Positions 1-8,954 of a stretch of DNA of 64,000 nucleotides are shown piece by piece. How positions within the stretch are numbered: position 1 is the stretch's first letter; each line of letters begins with the position of its first letter. Origin of the DNA: Sthenelais limicola (lineage: Eukaryota > Annelida > Polychaeta > Phyllodocida > Sigalionidae); the NCBI GenBank assembly GCA_942159475.1, contig OW804096.1:109652194-109716193 (forward strand), in the 5' to 3' direction. The position numbers and the translations under genes were made by a program. Under the pieces are notes generated by a model, which saw only the letters and a list, made by a program, of their open reading frames with translations, did not search any database and had not been told where the DNA came from.

Positions 1-94
1 TGTGAAAAGTAACTTGAAGAGTCATCTAAAACGAAAGCACAGACTGGAAAACGATTTTGAAAGACACATGGACTATGATTCCAACATCTATTAG
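1..94 (+). CDS. E0: 3' end of a zinc-finger terminal exon (cut by window edge)
   Basis: The frame starting at base 2 reads the last half of a second finger (VKSNLKSHLKRKH) followed by a 17-residue tail ending DSNIY and a TAG at 92-94. The Cys pair and the first finger are outside the window. The K-S-N-L-K-S-H core is the same as in the second fingers of E37 and E38. Confidence 0.8.
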   Translation, partial: VKSNLKSHLKRKHRLENDFERHMDYDSNIY

Positions 95-349
95 TTGTAA
101 AATTCGTATCGGGGAGACTTAAATGGTTTTAATCGCCACGTTTGCTAGGAATTATGAGTATTTTCCCCTCCTTAACCTGCTCTGCGTAGATTATCATCTT
201 AATGGTGCTTATTATGTGACAACTACAACAAATATTGACTCAAATAATGAAAATGTTAAGAGTTTCGATAATGAAACTTGTTATTAGTTAACTGCATTGT
301 GTTAATGTTTACTCTGGTAATCACATCACAAGTAATCGTCTTGTTACAG
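95..349. other. Spacer between E0 and E1
   Basis: Untranslated tail of E0 and intron sequence before E1. The last 80 bases recur before E2 (about 933-1026), so the intron was duplicated with the exon. No gene seen. Confidence 0.6.
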
Positions 350-604
350 ATATCTATGATACCGGCGTCCCTGCATGTACCGCAATCTGGGAAGGAAACA
401 ATGTGCAGGACTTGTGGCAAGCTGTTCCCTAATAACTTTCAACTTACCCGACATAAGCGAATACATACTGGAGAGAAACCGTACAAGTGTAACCTTTGTG
501 GTTACTGTGCTACTGTTAAGTGCAATATTAAAAGTCATATAACTAGTGTGCACAAAATAATTACCCAACAGGAAAGTTACATTACCTTTGTTAAAATCCC
601 ATAG
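350..604 (+). CDS. E1: two-finger C2H2 terminal exon
   Basis: 84 codons after the acceptor ttgttacag (341-349). Finger 1 starts at Cys19 (CRTCGKLF, H35, H39), linker TGEKPYK, finger 2 at Cys47 with C-x2-C-x12-H-x4-H ([13 protein letters not shown]). The tail ends [11 protein letters not shown]. Near-identical to E2, including the intron before it, so the pair is a recent tandem duplication. Expected to act as a sequence-specific DNA-binding C-terminus in the nucleus. AATAAA at 744-749. Confidence 0.88.
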   Translation: MSMIPASLHVPQSGKETMCRTCGKLFPNNFQLTRHKRIHTGEKPYKCNLCGYCATVKCNIKSHITSVHKIITQQESYITFVKIP

Positions 605-1026
605 AGAGCTGGAAGGCGTGATGGAAAACCCATTCTGACTGTAGAGTTTGACAGGGCAAAAATTGATATGATTAGAGACTCATCCTGCTGTTACATGCGA
701 GAGGAAATAAGGGCATTGGTAAGATTGAGAGCAAGTGAATTAGAATAAAACAATGTTAAAAACTTGTTCCTATCTTTGTAGTGTTTCCATCCTCATATCA
801 CACAGTGGGTACAGATCCTAGAGGTAAATAGTTAGTCCTGGCCAGTGGGGGTGAAGGGTATACACCTCATGGTACAAACGCATTTCTCCGATTTTACATG
901 TGACCTGGAATTACCCCACAGGCATTCAATAGGAAACTTGATTAGTTAACTCTGCATTGTGTTAATGTGTACTCAATAGTTCTACTGGACTTAATTGTTA
1001 CATTATAAGTAATCATCTTGTTACAG
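605..1026. other. 3' UTR of E1 and intron before E2
   Basis: Contains AATAAA at 744-749 and, from about 933, a copy of the intron that precedes E1. No other coding sequence seen. Confidence 0.6.
744..749 (+). terminator. Polyadenylation signal for E1
   Basis: AATAAA 140 bp beyond the E1 stop codon; no nearer match to the consensus. Confidence 0.6.
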
Positions 1027-1293
1027 ATATCTATGTTGAAAAGAAAGATACCGGCACCCCAGCGCATACTGCAATCCGGGAAGGAAACAATGTGCAGGAC
1101 TTGTGGCAAGCTGTTCCCCGACAACTCTCAACTTGCTAGACATATGCGAATACATACTGGAGAAAAACCTTACAAGTGTACCATTTGTGGTTACTGTGCT
1201 GCTGTCAAGTGCAATCTTAAAAGTCACATAACTGGCGTGCATAAAGTGCTTAGCCAACAGGAAAGTTATATGACCTTTGTTAAAATCCCATAA
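1027..1293 (+). CDS. E2: two-finger C2H2 terminal exon, duplicate of E1
   Basis: 88 codons after the acceptor ttgttacag. Fingers start at Cys23 and Cys51. It differs from E1 mostly in the leader ([12 protein letters not shown]) and in a few finger residues: P-D-N-S-Q-L-A against P-N-N-F-Q-L-T in finger 1, which changes the recognition helix. The tail [11 protein letters not shown] is almost the same as in E1. The nearest AATAAA (1859-1864) is 566 bp away. Confidence 0.88.
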   Translation: MSMLKRKIPAPQRILQSGKETMCRTCGKLFPDNSQLARHMRIHTGEKPYKCTICGYCAAVKCNLKSHITGVHKVLSQQESYMTFVKIP

Positions 1294-1956
1294 AGAATTT
1301 AGAGGCATGATGGGATCACCTCCTGAACTGTCATACTTGGGTCAGTCTGGACAAGTACTTTTGTTTAAAGGAGTGAACGAATCGTACTAAGGCCGATTTC
1401 AATGCCTTTAACATTGACTAATTCACTCAGTGGAACCCAAGGACATTTGCAGTCGTATATATCAGCGGCAGGGTTAGATTTGGCTTGCCTTAGCGCAGTG
1501 CTATTGCAAATGACTACCCACTCTATATGAGGATCGGTGAACAATATAAATAACCATCATAATTTTTTAAAGCAGCTTAGTCATTGTCATTAAGAGACAT
1601 TCGTAATTTGCCATCCACATGTTGGTGATCCTTCAGGCAGTATTGAAACACTTGCTGATCGGGTAGATCTAGCTAACAGGTTTTGTCCCAGAACTGGTCT
1701 GAATCTCTAATAGAAATGGGCTTAGGTGCACGTAATGTAAAGTAGTGTGGGGTGGGTGTATTGTAGGTTGGAGGTATCCATTGTCACAGTCGTATTTGAC
1801 TGTCAACTACCGTTAAGTTAAGGAGTCGTGATATTCCCTACTAATATCAAATTGAGGGAAATAAATGTTGAGCATACATGTCCATCCCTAGATGTTGTAA
1901 CTACTTGTAACTAAAGGAGAAATAACAATCACCTGAAATATCCTTGTCCTTTTCAG
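1294..1956. other. Spacer E2-E3
   Basis: Intron/UTR. Its second half resembles the sequence before E5 (about 3009-3179), including a near-identical 45 bp just before the acceptor, so E3 and E5 were copied together with intron. AATAAA at 1859-1864. Confidence 0.6.
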
Positions 1957-2199
1957 TCTGGATGGTTTCCCAGTTCCGCATTATTTCGTCCCAAAAAATG
2001 TATATGCGAAACTTGTGGCAAGCACTTCAACTTCAAAAGAGATCTGATTCGCCACACCAGAATCCACTCCGGAGAGAAGCCCTATCGATGCCTCTTGTGT
2101 AACTACAGAGCAACTTTAAAAGGGAATCTTAAAGCTCACCTACATGCAGTGCACAAGAAGTCTGAGACTGATCCTTATATGTTAATATGCATGTCCTGA
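1957..2199 (+). CDS. E3: two-finger C2H2 terminal exon (no in-frame ATG near its start)
   Basis: 80 codons after the acceptor tttcag (1951-1956), fully open. Leader [14 protein letters not shown], finger 1 at Cys17 (CETCGKHF), linker HSGEKPYR, finger 2 at Cys45 ([13 protein letters not shown]), tail [12 protein letters not shown]. Paralogue of E5. It has no Met before the fingers, as expected for a terminal exon rather than a gene. AATAAA at 2251-2256, 52 bp after the stop. Confidence 0.88.
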   Translation, partial: SGWFPSSALFRPKKCICETCGKHFNFKRDLIRHTRIHSGEKPYRCLLCNYRATLKGNLKAHLHAVHKKSETDPYMLICMS

Positions 2200-2250
2200 A
2201 TCAGAATAGGGGTCGGGAAACTGTTATGAGACTTTCTGAACGAGTCCACA

Positions 2251-2256
2251 AATAAA
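2251..2256 (+). terminator. Polyadenylation signal for E3
   Basis: AATAAA 52 bp past the E3 stop and only 26 bp before the E4 coding start, so it overlaps the E4 acceptor region. Confidence 0.6.
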
Positions 2257-2282
2257 ATGCCATGCATCATTGTTTCTTTCAG

Positions 2283-2525
2283 CCATTCTGGTCGCCTCAG
2301 CTGAACTCAAATAGCCATAAAATGCATGATTGCAGTGTTTGCGCAAGAAGATTTGCAAGTAAAGATCACCTCAAAAGACACATGAGAATTCACTCTGGAT
2401 CGAAGCCCTACAAATGCAGCCTATGTGGTTACAGGGCTGCAGTCAAGTGGAATGTGAAATCGCATATCCAGATGATCCATAAGATGGACAACCCTGTACA
2501 ATACATAATTACAACTGAGGATTAA
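2283..2525 (+). CDS. E4: two-finger C2H2 terminal exon
   Basis: 80 codons after the acceptor tttctttcag. Leader PFWSPQLN, finger 1 at Cys17 (CSVCARRF), linker HSGSKPYK (the usual Glu is Ser), finger 2 at Cys45 (CGYRAAVKWNVKSH), tail VQYIITTED. It sits between the E3 and E5 paralogues but has a different sequence. AATAAA at 2607-2612. Confidence 0.88.
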   Translation, partial: PFWSPQLNSNSHKMHDCSVCARRFASKDHLKRHMRIHSGSKPYKCSLCGYRAAVKWNVKSHIQMIHKMDNPVQYIITTED

Positions 2526-3179
2526 GACTTTGTTTTGTATCCTCGTGATCCAGTTAGCCCCTAGGGTTTTAATTCTTAAAAAGTGACTTGTGAAAAAATG
2601 TTATAAAATAAATGGAATCTGAACTTGATTTGATGTCAATGCGTCATTATCTTTACCACACTGACAGTCATTACAAATTCAAAGAAAATGTTAAGGGTTT
2701 CTTTTCTCTGGGTCTTAGAAAATTTGTTGGTTCAAAGCTGATAAAAGAAGTTATTAATAAAATGATGATAATATATTTGCCGCAATGATTGCCACTGTAA
2801 TATACTTACCACTCGGTTTTATTAGTAAGTTAATAGTAGAAGGGCATTGAGAGCGGATCAGGGCATTAAGAGTGGATTGGTGTCAACTCATGGTGTAGGT
2901 CGAGTGTCATTACCTTCACATTGGCCATTTCACAGAAAATGTTGTGGCATATTGAGTTATATTTCTAGTGTTGTCAGAAAGTTTGGGTTTCATATTATCA
3001 ACAAATAATATTCGTAATTGTCATGGTGACCTTTCAGTTATTAAAACGCTTAAAGAAAGGAGAGATCCTGCTAACATGTTCTGTCCCTGAACTGGATTGA
3101 ATACTGAATTCTTCTACCCTTAATAGCCCTTAGAATAAAGGAGAAATGACAATCACCTGAAATATCCTTGTCCTTTCAG
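2526..3179. other. Spacer E4-E5
   Basis: UTR with AATAAA (2607-2612), then an intron whose last 170 bp match the intron before E3. No coding sequence seen. Confidence 0.6.
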
Positions 3180-3440
3180 TCTGGATGGTTTCCTGATCCT
3201 GCAGTATTTCGCCCCAAAAAATTTATATGCAAAATTTGTGGCAAGCAATTCACCTTCAAAAAGGATCTGACTCGGCACACCAGAATCCACTCCGGAGAGA
3301 AGCCCTATCGATGCCTCTTGTGTAACCACAGAGCAACTGTGAAATGGAACCTTAAAGCTCACCTACTTGCAGTGCACAAGAAGTCTGAGACTGATCCTTA
3401 TATGACCATATGCATGTCCAATAGCCCAGAATTAGAATAG
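3180..3440 (+). CDS. E5: two-finger C2H2 terminal exon, paralogue of E3
   Basis: 86 codons after tcctttcag. Leader [10 protein letters not shown], fingers at Cys17 (CKICGKQF) and Cys45 ([13 protein letters not shown]), tail [18 protein letters not shown], which is six residues longer than in E3. Recognition helices differ slightly (FKKDLTRH against FKRDLIRH). AATAAA at 3521-3526. Confidence 0.9.
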   Translation, partial: SGWFPDPAVFRPKKFICKICGKQFTFKKDLTRHTRIHSGEKPYRCLLCNHRATVKWNLKAHLLAVHKKSETDPYMTICMSNSPELE

Positions 3441-3736
3441 GAATTGGAAAAACATGTTTCAAAAAAATAGTTTCACATTAATTTTAAGTGCCGTTAGGAT
3501 TTTAAGCTGCAAAAGCTTTTAATAAAATGATAAAGTATATCTGCTGTGTTGATTGACCTGATCACTCGGTTGTAAAGGGCCCTAGTTGGGTGGGTCCTAT
3601 CTACTGAATCCTTCTCTATCGAGTCCTTTTAAAAATAGCATTGCCCACACCGGTCATACATTTACCCAGTCCTAGATCGTTCTGAGCTAGTATTGAGTCT
3701 ATGGGATAACTTTTGTTGCATTCTTGTTTGTTTCAG

Positions 3737-3991
3737 CCTCCCAGGGCATGGGAACCCTCATTGGAGCACCAGAGAATGTTTCCATGCAACCTGTGTGGAA
3801 AGGCATTCCCTGTCCATAATGATCTTAGGAGGCACGTAAGAACACACACTGGTGAAAAGCCTTACGAGTGCACCCTCTGTGGTTACCGATCAGCAAGGAA
3901 ATTTAATCTCAAAACTCACATAGTAACAGTCCATAAGAAGTTTGCCAATCCTTATTCCTTCATGAAGTCTCATGATGCTGTTGGTACTTAA
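3737..3991 (+). CDS. E6: two-finger C2H2 terminal exon
   Basis: 84 codons after ttgtttcag. Leader [13 protein letters not shown], finger 1 at Cys17 ([14 protein letters not shown]), linker HTGEKPYE, finger 2 at Cys45 ([13 protein letters not shown]), tail [14 protein letters not shown]. Founder-like member of a local subfamily (E6-E10) that shares the finger 2 core ARKF-x-LK. AATAAA at 4003-4008, 12 bp past the stop. Confidence 0.9.
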   Translation, partial: PPRAWEPSLEHQRMFPCNLCGKAFPVHNDLRRHVRTHTGEKPYECTLCGYRSARKFNLKTHIVTVHKKFANPYSFMKSHDAVGT

Positions 3992-4002
3992 GCCATGTGT
4001 TG

Positions 4003-4008
4003 AATAAA
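4003..4008 (+). terminator. Polyadenylation signal for E6
   Basis: AATAAA 11 bp after the E6 stop codon, an unusually short 3' UTR. Confidence 0.55.
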
Positions 4009-4081
4009 ATAATCACTCGTGATGGATTCTAACAGCAAAGGCACAAGTGTTAGAGATCAAGAGACATAAATAAACGCACTA

Positions 4082-4185
4082 TTCGGCTTTCAGAAAATTC
4101 AGCATTAAAAATCATATAACTATCCACAAGAAACGTGACGATCCATTATCCCTTCATGAAGTTTCATGAGTCTGTGTATACCTAA
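4082..4185 (+). pseudogene. Decayed terminal exon, E6 subfamily (finger 2 and tail only)
   Basis: One frame reads RKFSIKNHITIHKK then a shifted tail; the DNA still matches the E6 tail (ttcatgaagt...catga). The first finger and its acceptor are gone and the frame is shifted, so it cannot act as an exon. It lies directly after E6. Confidence 0.7.
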
Positions 4186-4307
4186 GTCACGTGTTAAGGA
4201 ACAAAACCTGTTTTCATTTCGGAAGTGGGTTACGAGAAACTGATCCTCCAGTTCAAGAAACTGGCATTGAATGCACTTTGGGACAGGTATGAACGTCTTA
4301 TGAAACT

Positions 4308-4430
4308 CAGGTCTTAGGATACATAAGAATGCAGATTGGAAAGTGCAATCTGCTTGGAAATCGATCCCCCAAACCTATATTATGACTGTCCATAGGAAGT
4401 ATGCCTACACAAATTCGTTCATAAAATCTC
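4308..4430 (+). pseudogene. Decayed terminal exon, E6 subfamily
   Basis: A block resembling the end of finger 1, linker, finger 2 and tail of E6 to E8 can be followed (ggtcttaggatacataagaa, then gactgtccataggaagtatg), but Cys codons are missing and stops are in all frames. Confidence 0.5.
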
Positions 4431-4582
4431 TTGCCATTTCGTTTCTCAGGAGTTTTTGTTTACTGAATAACTGCGAGGATCAGCAACGGTCCAATTCATG
4501 AATTGTGATCATTTAAAGCTTAAGTGGCAAAGGAGAATGTTTATTAGTATGATTATTTAGTTTTGTCCATTATTATTTCCAG

Positions 4583-4837
4583 TTGGATGGGGACTCAAGG
4601 ACCTCTGACTTCCTGAAAACGGACAATGAGTGCTATGTGTGTGGACGGAGATGTGAAGGAGCTAAAGATCTTAGGAGGCACTTGAGAATACATACGGGTG
4701 AAAAGCCCTTTGAATGCACCCTCTGCCATTTCAGGTGTGCCAGAAAATTCGGCCTCAAAAGTCATATAATTACTATACATAAACAATTGGACAATCCTTA
4801 CAACTTCATCAAGACCCATGGAACAGTGCCTAGTTAA
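4583..4837 (+). CDS. E7: two-finger C2H2 terminal exon
   Basis: 84 codons after tatttccag. Leader LDGDSRTSDFLKT, finger 1 at Cys17 (CYVCGRRCEGAKDLRRH), finger 2 at Cys45 (CTLCHFRCARKFGLKSH), tail DNPYNFIKTHGTVPS. The core Phe of finger 1 is replaced by Cys (GRRC), a trait shared with E8. No AATAAA before E8, so its polyadenylation site is unclear. Confidence 0.88.
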   Translation: MDGDSRTSDFLKTDNECYVCGRRCEGAKDLRRHLRIHTGEKPFECTLCHFRCARKFGLKSHIITIHKQLDNPYNFIKTHGTVPS

Positions 4838-4948
4838 GTGAATGTTCATAGCAGACATTCCTCTTCACGTATATATTATCTGTTGATACTGGTGAAGAAG
4901 GGTTGGTGAGAATGTTAATAAGTATCTGGCCATTTTTATTAATTGCAG

Positions 4949-5239
4949 TTGAAGCAAGGCAGTCGGAACTACCATCCACAGAGCATTCAATGCTCTATTT
5001 GTGGACGCAGGTGTAAATCTTCGAGAGATCTTAGAAGACACATAAGGACACACACTGGTGAAAAGCCCTACGAGTGCACTCTCTGTGGTTACCTATCTGC
5101 CCGGAAATTCAACCTGAAAACCCATGTAGTAAATATCCATAGGATTAGTGTCAGTCCCTATTCCTTCGTTAGGAATCGTGATGCAACACTAAATGTAGGC
5201 CTCCGTGAAGAAGTGGTCAAATCTGAGACTAGGTCATGA
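4949..5239 (+). CDS. E8: two-finger C2H2 terminal exon
   Basis: 96 codons after ttaattgcag, only 111 bp from the E7 stop. Finger 1 at Cys15 (CSICGRRCKSSRDLRRH, core Phe to Cys), finger 2 at Cys43 ([17 protein letters not shown]), tail VSPYSFVRNRDATLN followed by a charged extension ending KSETRS. Nearest consensus poly(A) signal is far downstream. Confidence 0.88.
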   Translation: MKQGSRNYHPQSIQCSICGRRCKSSRDLRRHIRTHTGEKPYECTLCGYLSARKFNLKTHVVNIHRISVSPYSFVRNRDATLNVGLREEVVKSETRS

Positions 5240-5589
5240 AGAAAGAGGTTTATGTGAACGATATTAGTGTATGCCCCGGTTTTAATTTCGGTTGAATCGA
5301 GAAAGGGATCTCCCGAAGAGTGGCAGGCGCTGTGGTTAAAATCTTAGATCATAGAACTGTTGGAAGACAGCATTAATCTGCCTAGACATACATGACTCAT
5401 TATGAAATATCCATTCCATTATGTTCTCAACATCCTGATATTAATGGCTTACTTTGTACTACCTACAGAAGTAATAGATGAGGGATACAATATGGAGATA
5501 TTATTATGAGGAGTGTTTTTTTTACCCGAAGCACCAATAATAGTGTTAAGTGAGAACGCTGATGCGCATTTTGTCATTCTTTCTTTCAG
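5240..5589. other. Spacer E8-E9
   Basis: Intron/UTR with a T-rich stretch before the E9 acceptor. No coding sequence, no AATAAA seen. Confidence 0.6.
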
Positions 5590-5898
5590 TTACATCGAGG
5601 TATGACGGCATCTACTCAAAAGAGGAGTAATATTCGCTGCAATATTTGTGGACTGCGGGTTGAATCCCACATGGCCCTTGTCATACACCAGAGGGTACAC
5701 ACTGGAGAAAAGCCATATGAGTGCACCCTCTGTGATTACCGATCTGCCAGGAAATTCAACCTCAAAAAGCACATTGTATCCGTCCATAAGATAAATCATG
5801 ATCACCACTCCTACATGAACGTTCATAGGTCAGTGGACACCGATGTGGGAAACTCCATACCCAACAAAGGGGATGATACGGATATGTCTTATGCCTAG
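5590..5898 (+). CDS. E9: two-finger C2H2 terminal exon
   Basis: 102 codons after ttctttcag. Leader LHRGMTASTQKRSN, finger 1 at Cys17 (CNICGLRVESHMALVIH, core Phe to Val), finger 2 at Cys45 ([17 protein letters not shown]), tail HHSYMNVHRSVDTD and an acidic extension ending DTDMSYA. Only 62 bp separate its stop from E10, with no poly(A) consensus between. Confidence 0.88.
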   Translation, partial: LHRGMTASTQKRSNIRCNICGLRVESHMALVIHQRVHTGEKPYECTLCDYRSARKFNLKKHIVSVHKINHDHHSYMNVHRSVDTDVGNSIPNKGDDTDMSYA

Positions 5899-5960
5899 AA
5901 GTATTCAGAGGTGTGTTAACCATGAGTACCAACCATAATATTTTGCTATTCTAATTTCAG

Positions 5961-6218
5961 TGGAATCAAGGTAAAGAGAAGCCTGATATTGGGAAGGGTG
6001 AATATCACTGCGCTGTCTGTGGACTGCGTTCTTACAACAGGAATGACTTCAGGAGACACATGAGAATACACACTGGTGAAAAGCCCTTTGAATGCCGACT
6101 CTGTGGCCACCAGTCTGCCCGGAAATTCACTCTCAAAACGCACATAGTAGCTCGCCACAAGGAAATTGGTGACCCCTATTCCTTGATGATATGTAAAAAC
6201 CCGGGTAGTAGTACTTGA
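5961..6218 (+). CDS. E10: two-finger C2H2 terminal exon (no Met before the fingers)
   Basis: 85 codons after ctaatttcag (5951-5960). Leader WNQGKEKPDIGKGEYH, finger 1 at Cys17 (CAVCGLRSYNRNDFRRH: core Phe to Ser and core Leu to Phe), linker HTGEKPFE, finger 2 at Cys45 (CRLCGHQSARKFTLKTH), tail GDPYSLMICKNPGSST. Same subfamily as E6-E9. AATAAA at 6926-6931 is about 700 bp away. Confidence 0.88.
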   Translation, partial: WNQGKEKPDIGKGEYHCAVCGLRSYNRNDFRRHMRIHTGEKPFECRLCGHQSARKFTLKTHIVARHKEIGDPYSLMICKNPGSST

Positions 6219-7152
6219 TGGAAGGACTTGAGAACTAATATGTATTGCTCAGAGTTCTCTGGTGGGAGGATAATTGGTAGTAAGTCGTTGTTCATTTCAG
6301 TTCAACAGAGACTTGTGGACTAAAACGCTGTAAGGAAAAGTTATAGTGATTGTGGACGCTGTTTTCATAATTAACGTTACACTTGTTAGACACATGCGAA
6401 CTCAGACAGGCGAAAGATGCATGTTGTTTGACAACGACACTGGAAGAAAGGATCTTCTCCCGAGGCATCTTCGAAAAATCGATCCTAAGAAATGGTTATG
6501 AACGAAGTTAGTGGATCTATTTCTATCAAGATTGACGTTCTAATCATTAAAGATCTTGAGTTGACTGAGCCAATCCATAGAATGGTTTATGTAACTGGTC
6601 CCAGGAATGACTCGTTCATTCACGTTCTGTCCTACATTTCCACCTCAAACAGTGCCTCAACAGTCAAGTCTTTAACTAATAACTTGCTAGAAAGCCAAAG
6701 CCTGGCAAAAGTCTTGGTGAATAAGTTCAACAAAGTATTTTGTTCTTTCTCAGAACTGAAGTTTTAAGTTACGTCGTTACGTTTGTTCCATCGAATACGT
6801 TCATCATTGAGATGGGTCGGCATATTTTACATGTAAATTAATGGAAGTCAGGGCTAACCCATATATGTTAACTACTGTTGACAAGACACGCTATCGGAAT
6901 CATCCTTATCTTTTTATATAAGTGAAATAAATTGAATGTGAAAAACCTTAATTGTCCTCATCGTTGGTTGAAGTGATTATTCCCAAATCTGTAACCCTTC
7001 GAACATTAATTTTTACTGTCTTAAGTGTCTTTCTTCAGAAATGCTCGAATGCCAGAACGCCATCAGTTTGATTGCTACTAAACCTTAGCTTACCTTACCT
7101 TAAGGTTATAAAAGAAACGTTTCAATATCAGAGCTATCATTCTTCATTTCAG
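6219..7152. other. Spacer E10-E11
   Basis: Holds the decayed exon at 6301-6430 and AATAAA at 6926-6931. A 91-codon open frame at 6492-6767 resembles nothing and is probably chance. Confidence 0.5.
6301..6430 (+). pseudogene. Decayed terminal exon with intact acceptor
   Basis: A good acceptor (gttcatttcag, ending 6300) is followed in phase 0 by 10 codons and a TAA. Downstream, out-of-frame pieces of a first finger (tgtggacgctgttttcat; ttagacacatgcgaactca) and linker (acaggcgaaag) remain. An E6-E10 type exon dead by indels and stops. Confidence 0.7.
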
Positions 7153-7401
7153 CAACTATGGATCCCTGTGCTACAAGCAGAAGGCCTTAAAAGATTTCAG
7201 TGTGACACTTGCGGCAAGAGGCTCCAGACTAATCAGGCCTTGCAGCGACATAGTCGCATACACGAAGGACTTAAGCCCTTTCAGTGCAGTTTCTGTGGTT
7301 ATAAGGCAAACATGAAATGGCATCTGAAATCTCACATGCATAGTATTCATAAGAAGATCGATGATTACGAGTCCTATATGATTATAACCGAAGGTTTCTA
7401 A
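7153..7401 (+). CDS. E11: two-finger C2H2 terminal exon
   Basis: 82 codons after cttcatttcag. Leader QLWIPVLQAEGLKRF, finger 1 at Cys17 (CDTCGKRLQTNQALQRH, core Phe to Leu), linker HEGLKPFQ (unusual EGLK), finger 2 at Cys45 (CSFCGYKANMKWHLKSH), tail ESYMIITEGF. A run of 18-19 A's starts at the stop codon itself, and overlapping AATAAA signals follow at 7417-7426. Confidence 0.88.
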   Translation, partial: QLWIPVLQAEGLKRFQCDTCGKRLQTNQALQRHSRIHEGLKPFQCSFCGYKANMKWHLKSHMHSIHKKIDDYESYMIITEGF

Positions 7402-8033
7402 AAAAAAAAAAAAAAAAATAAATAAAAATCCCAAACCCAATGCCTTAATTCACAAGCACTTGTTGCGAATTGCCATTTCATGGCTCCAAGACCTGTAACA
7501 CTTGTACGCACAGGCTATTCTGGCCCCGGTAGGAGATGGAAATTAAAATTATTGTGATGTGCTGGCAAAGCCCATGACATTCAGATTTGCAGCTAAATGA
7601 CCGCTTCAGCTAAGCTAATTTAATAGGATCCAGGAAGACACCAATGACTCGCTTAAAACAATTCAACATAGTGACAAGTATGTCTCTCTTGCACGAGTAG
7701 GACATACATATTTTTTTTGTCTTTCACTGCATTTTGATTTCATTGCTGGTTACTAGACAGTATTTGAAAAGGTTAGGTTACTTGTAGATATGTTCGAATA
7801 CATCAGGCGTGCCGTGCCACTGATCTATGCCATTTATCTTGCCGGAGGCCTTTACCAAGGCTCAAGGCACACACTCACCCTGATTATCCATATATAGACC
7901 TGGACTGTTACTCAGCCTGAATGCTGTGTCACCATATTTCATACGGTACCTTAGGCGTAATTTCCCTCTAAGCTACAAATTGTGATCCATCATTTCCAAC
8001 CATGTAACAGTTGTAGTTGTGTTTCTTTTCCAG
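7402..8033. other. Spacer E11-E12
   Basis: A-tract and AATAAATAAA at the start, then intron-like sequence without recognisable genes or repeats. Confidence 0.55.
7417..7426 (+). terminator. Overlapping polyadenylation signals for E11
   Basis: AATAAATAAA directly after an A-tract that begins at the E11 stop. Confidence 0.6.
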
Positions 8034-8297
8034 CTGCACCAGCATGTCCCATTGACCTCTAAGTCTGACACAGGAAAACAAATATATAGCTGTCCGGTTT
8101 GCTTCAAAGAGTTCATCCGCAAACACGATTGCGTTAGACACGCCCGCATCCATTCGGGAGAAAAGCCTTTCAAATGCATATTGTGCAATTATGCGGCAAC
8201 TCAAAAATGTGATCTCAAGAGGCATGTCACACATGTCCACGACAAGAAAACCAATTACGAATGCTATATGGTAGATGCTAGGATACCACAGACCTAG
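8034..8297 (+). CDS. E12: two-finger C2H2 terminal exon
   Basis: 87 codons after tttcttttccag. Finger 1 at Cys20 (CPVCFKEFIRKHDCVRH, core Leu to Cys), linker HSGEKPFK, finger 2 at Cys48 (CILCNYAATQKCDLKRH), tail NYECYMVDARIPQT. E13 starts 90 bp after its stop with no AATAAA between, so its mRNA probably uses a downstream signal and carries E13 and E14 sequence as 3' UTR (inference). Confidence 0.87.
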   Translation: MHQHVPLTSKSDTGKQIYSCPVCFKEFIRKHDCVRHARIHSGEKPFKCILCNYAATQKCDLKRHVTHVHDKKTNYECYMVDARIPQT

Positions 8298-8387
8298 TTA
8301 AAACGTCATGACTGGTGCGAAGTTGCTCAGACGTTTAATGCGAGTAGTTGTAAAAGTTATACATTTTAGTGTTATCCTTCGTTGCAG

Positions 8388-8648
8388 CGCCCACCTCGCT
8401 TGCCTGGTGATGGTTCTTCCGATGGACTCAAAGTTATCGCCTGCAACATCTGTGGAAGAGAATTTTCCCGAGTCAGTGACCATGCCAGACATCTCCGAAC
8501 GCATTCCGGAGAAAGGCCTTTCAAGTGCACGCTGTGTGGCTACCAGGCAGCCAGGAAGTGTTCTGTGAAATCTCATCTGCTGAAAATTCATAAACTCGGG
8601 ACAAATTCCAGTATCTATATTCAGAATAAGGAAGGAGCCTTGTCCTAG
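8388..8648 (+). CDS. E13: two-finger C2H2 terminal exon
   Basis: 86 codons after cttcgttgcag. Leader RPPRLPGDGSSDG, finger 1 at Cys19 (CNICGREFSRVSDHARH: the core Leu is His), linker HSGERPFK, finger 2 at Cys47 (CTLCGYQAARKCSVKSH), tail SSIYIQNKEGALS. No poly(A) consensus before E14. Confidence 0.87.
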   Translation, partial: RPPRLPGDGSSDGLKVIACNICGREFSRVSDHARHLRTHSGERPFKCTLCGYQAARKCSVKSHLLKIHKLGTNSSIYIQNKEGALS

Positions 8649-8954
8649 ACATATCCAATAGACGCCGGACAATCGTTGGTAGTAATACATTGTCGTTGGC
8701 ATATGGTCACCCCAATCCCATCTCAGGTGGACTATTCCCAGTTGTTCAACCGTTGGGTTTATCGTATCATCCCCAATAGCTGCTTAGATGTGTCTATGTA
8801 AAGCTTATGAGTAAACACTTTGCCCCATGACCCAGACTCTCCAAGAGAGAGAGAGAAAGAGTTACATATACATGTCACACTTGTTAACATTGCACACATG
8901 AATATACTTGTCAAGTGGTGTAGCATTGAAGTTGTTGGTATTTGTGTGTTGCAG
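8649..8954. other. Spacer E13-E14
   Basis: Intron with a short GA-rich stretch (ccaagagagagagagaaag, near 8838) and a pyrimidine/GT-rich acceptor region. Nothing else seen. Confidence 0.55.

Noticed and set aside
6492..6767. 91-codon open frame with Met start
   Set aside because: No finger, no family features, no acceptor in phase at its start, and it lies between a dead exon and E11. Probably chance.
344..8702. Long open frames on the minus strand over E1, E2, E13 and others
   Set aside because: They mirror the finger codons (Cys, His and Lys codon bias leaves the antisense open) and have no features of their own.
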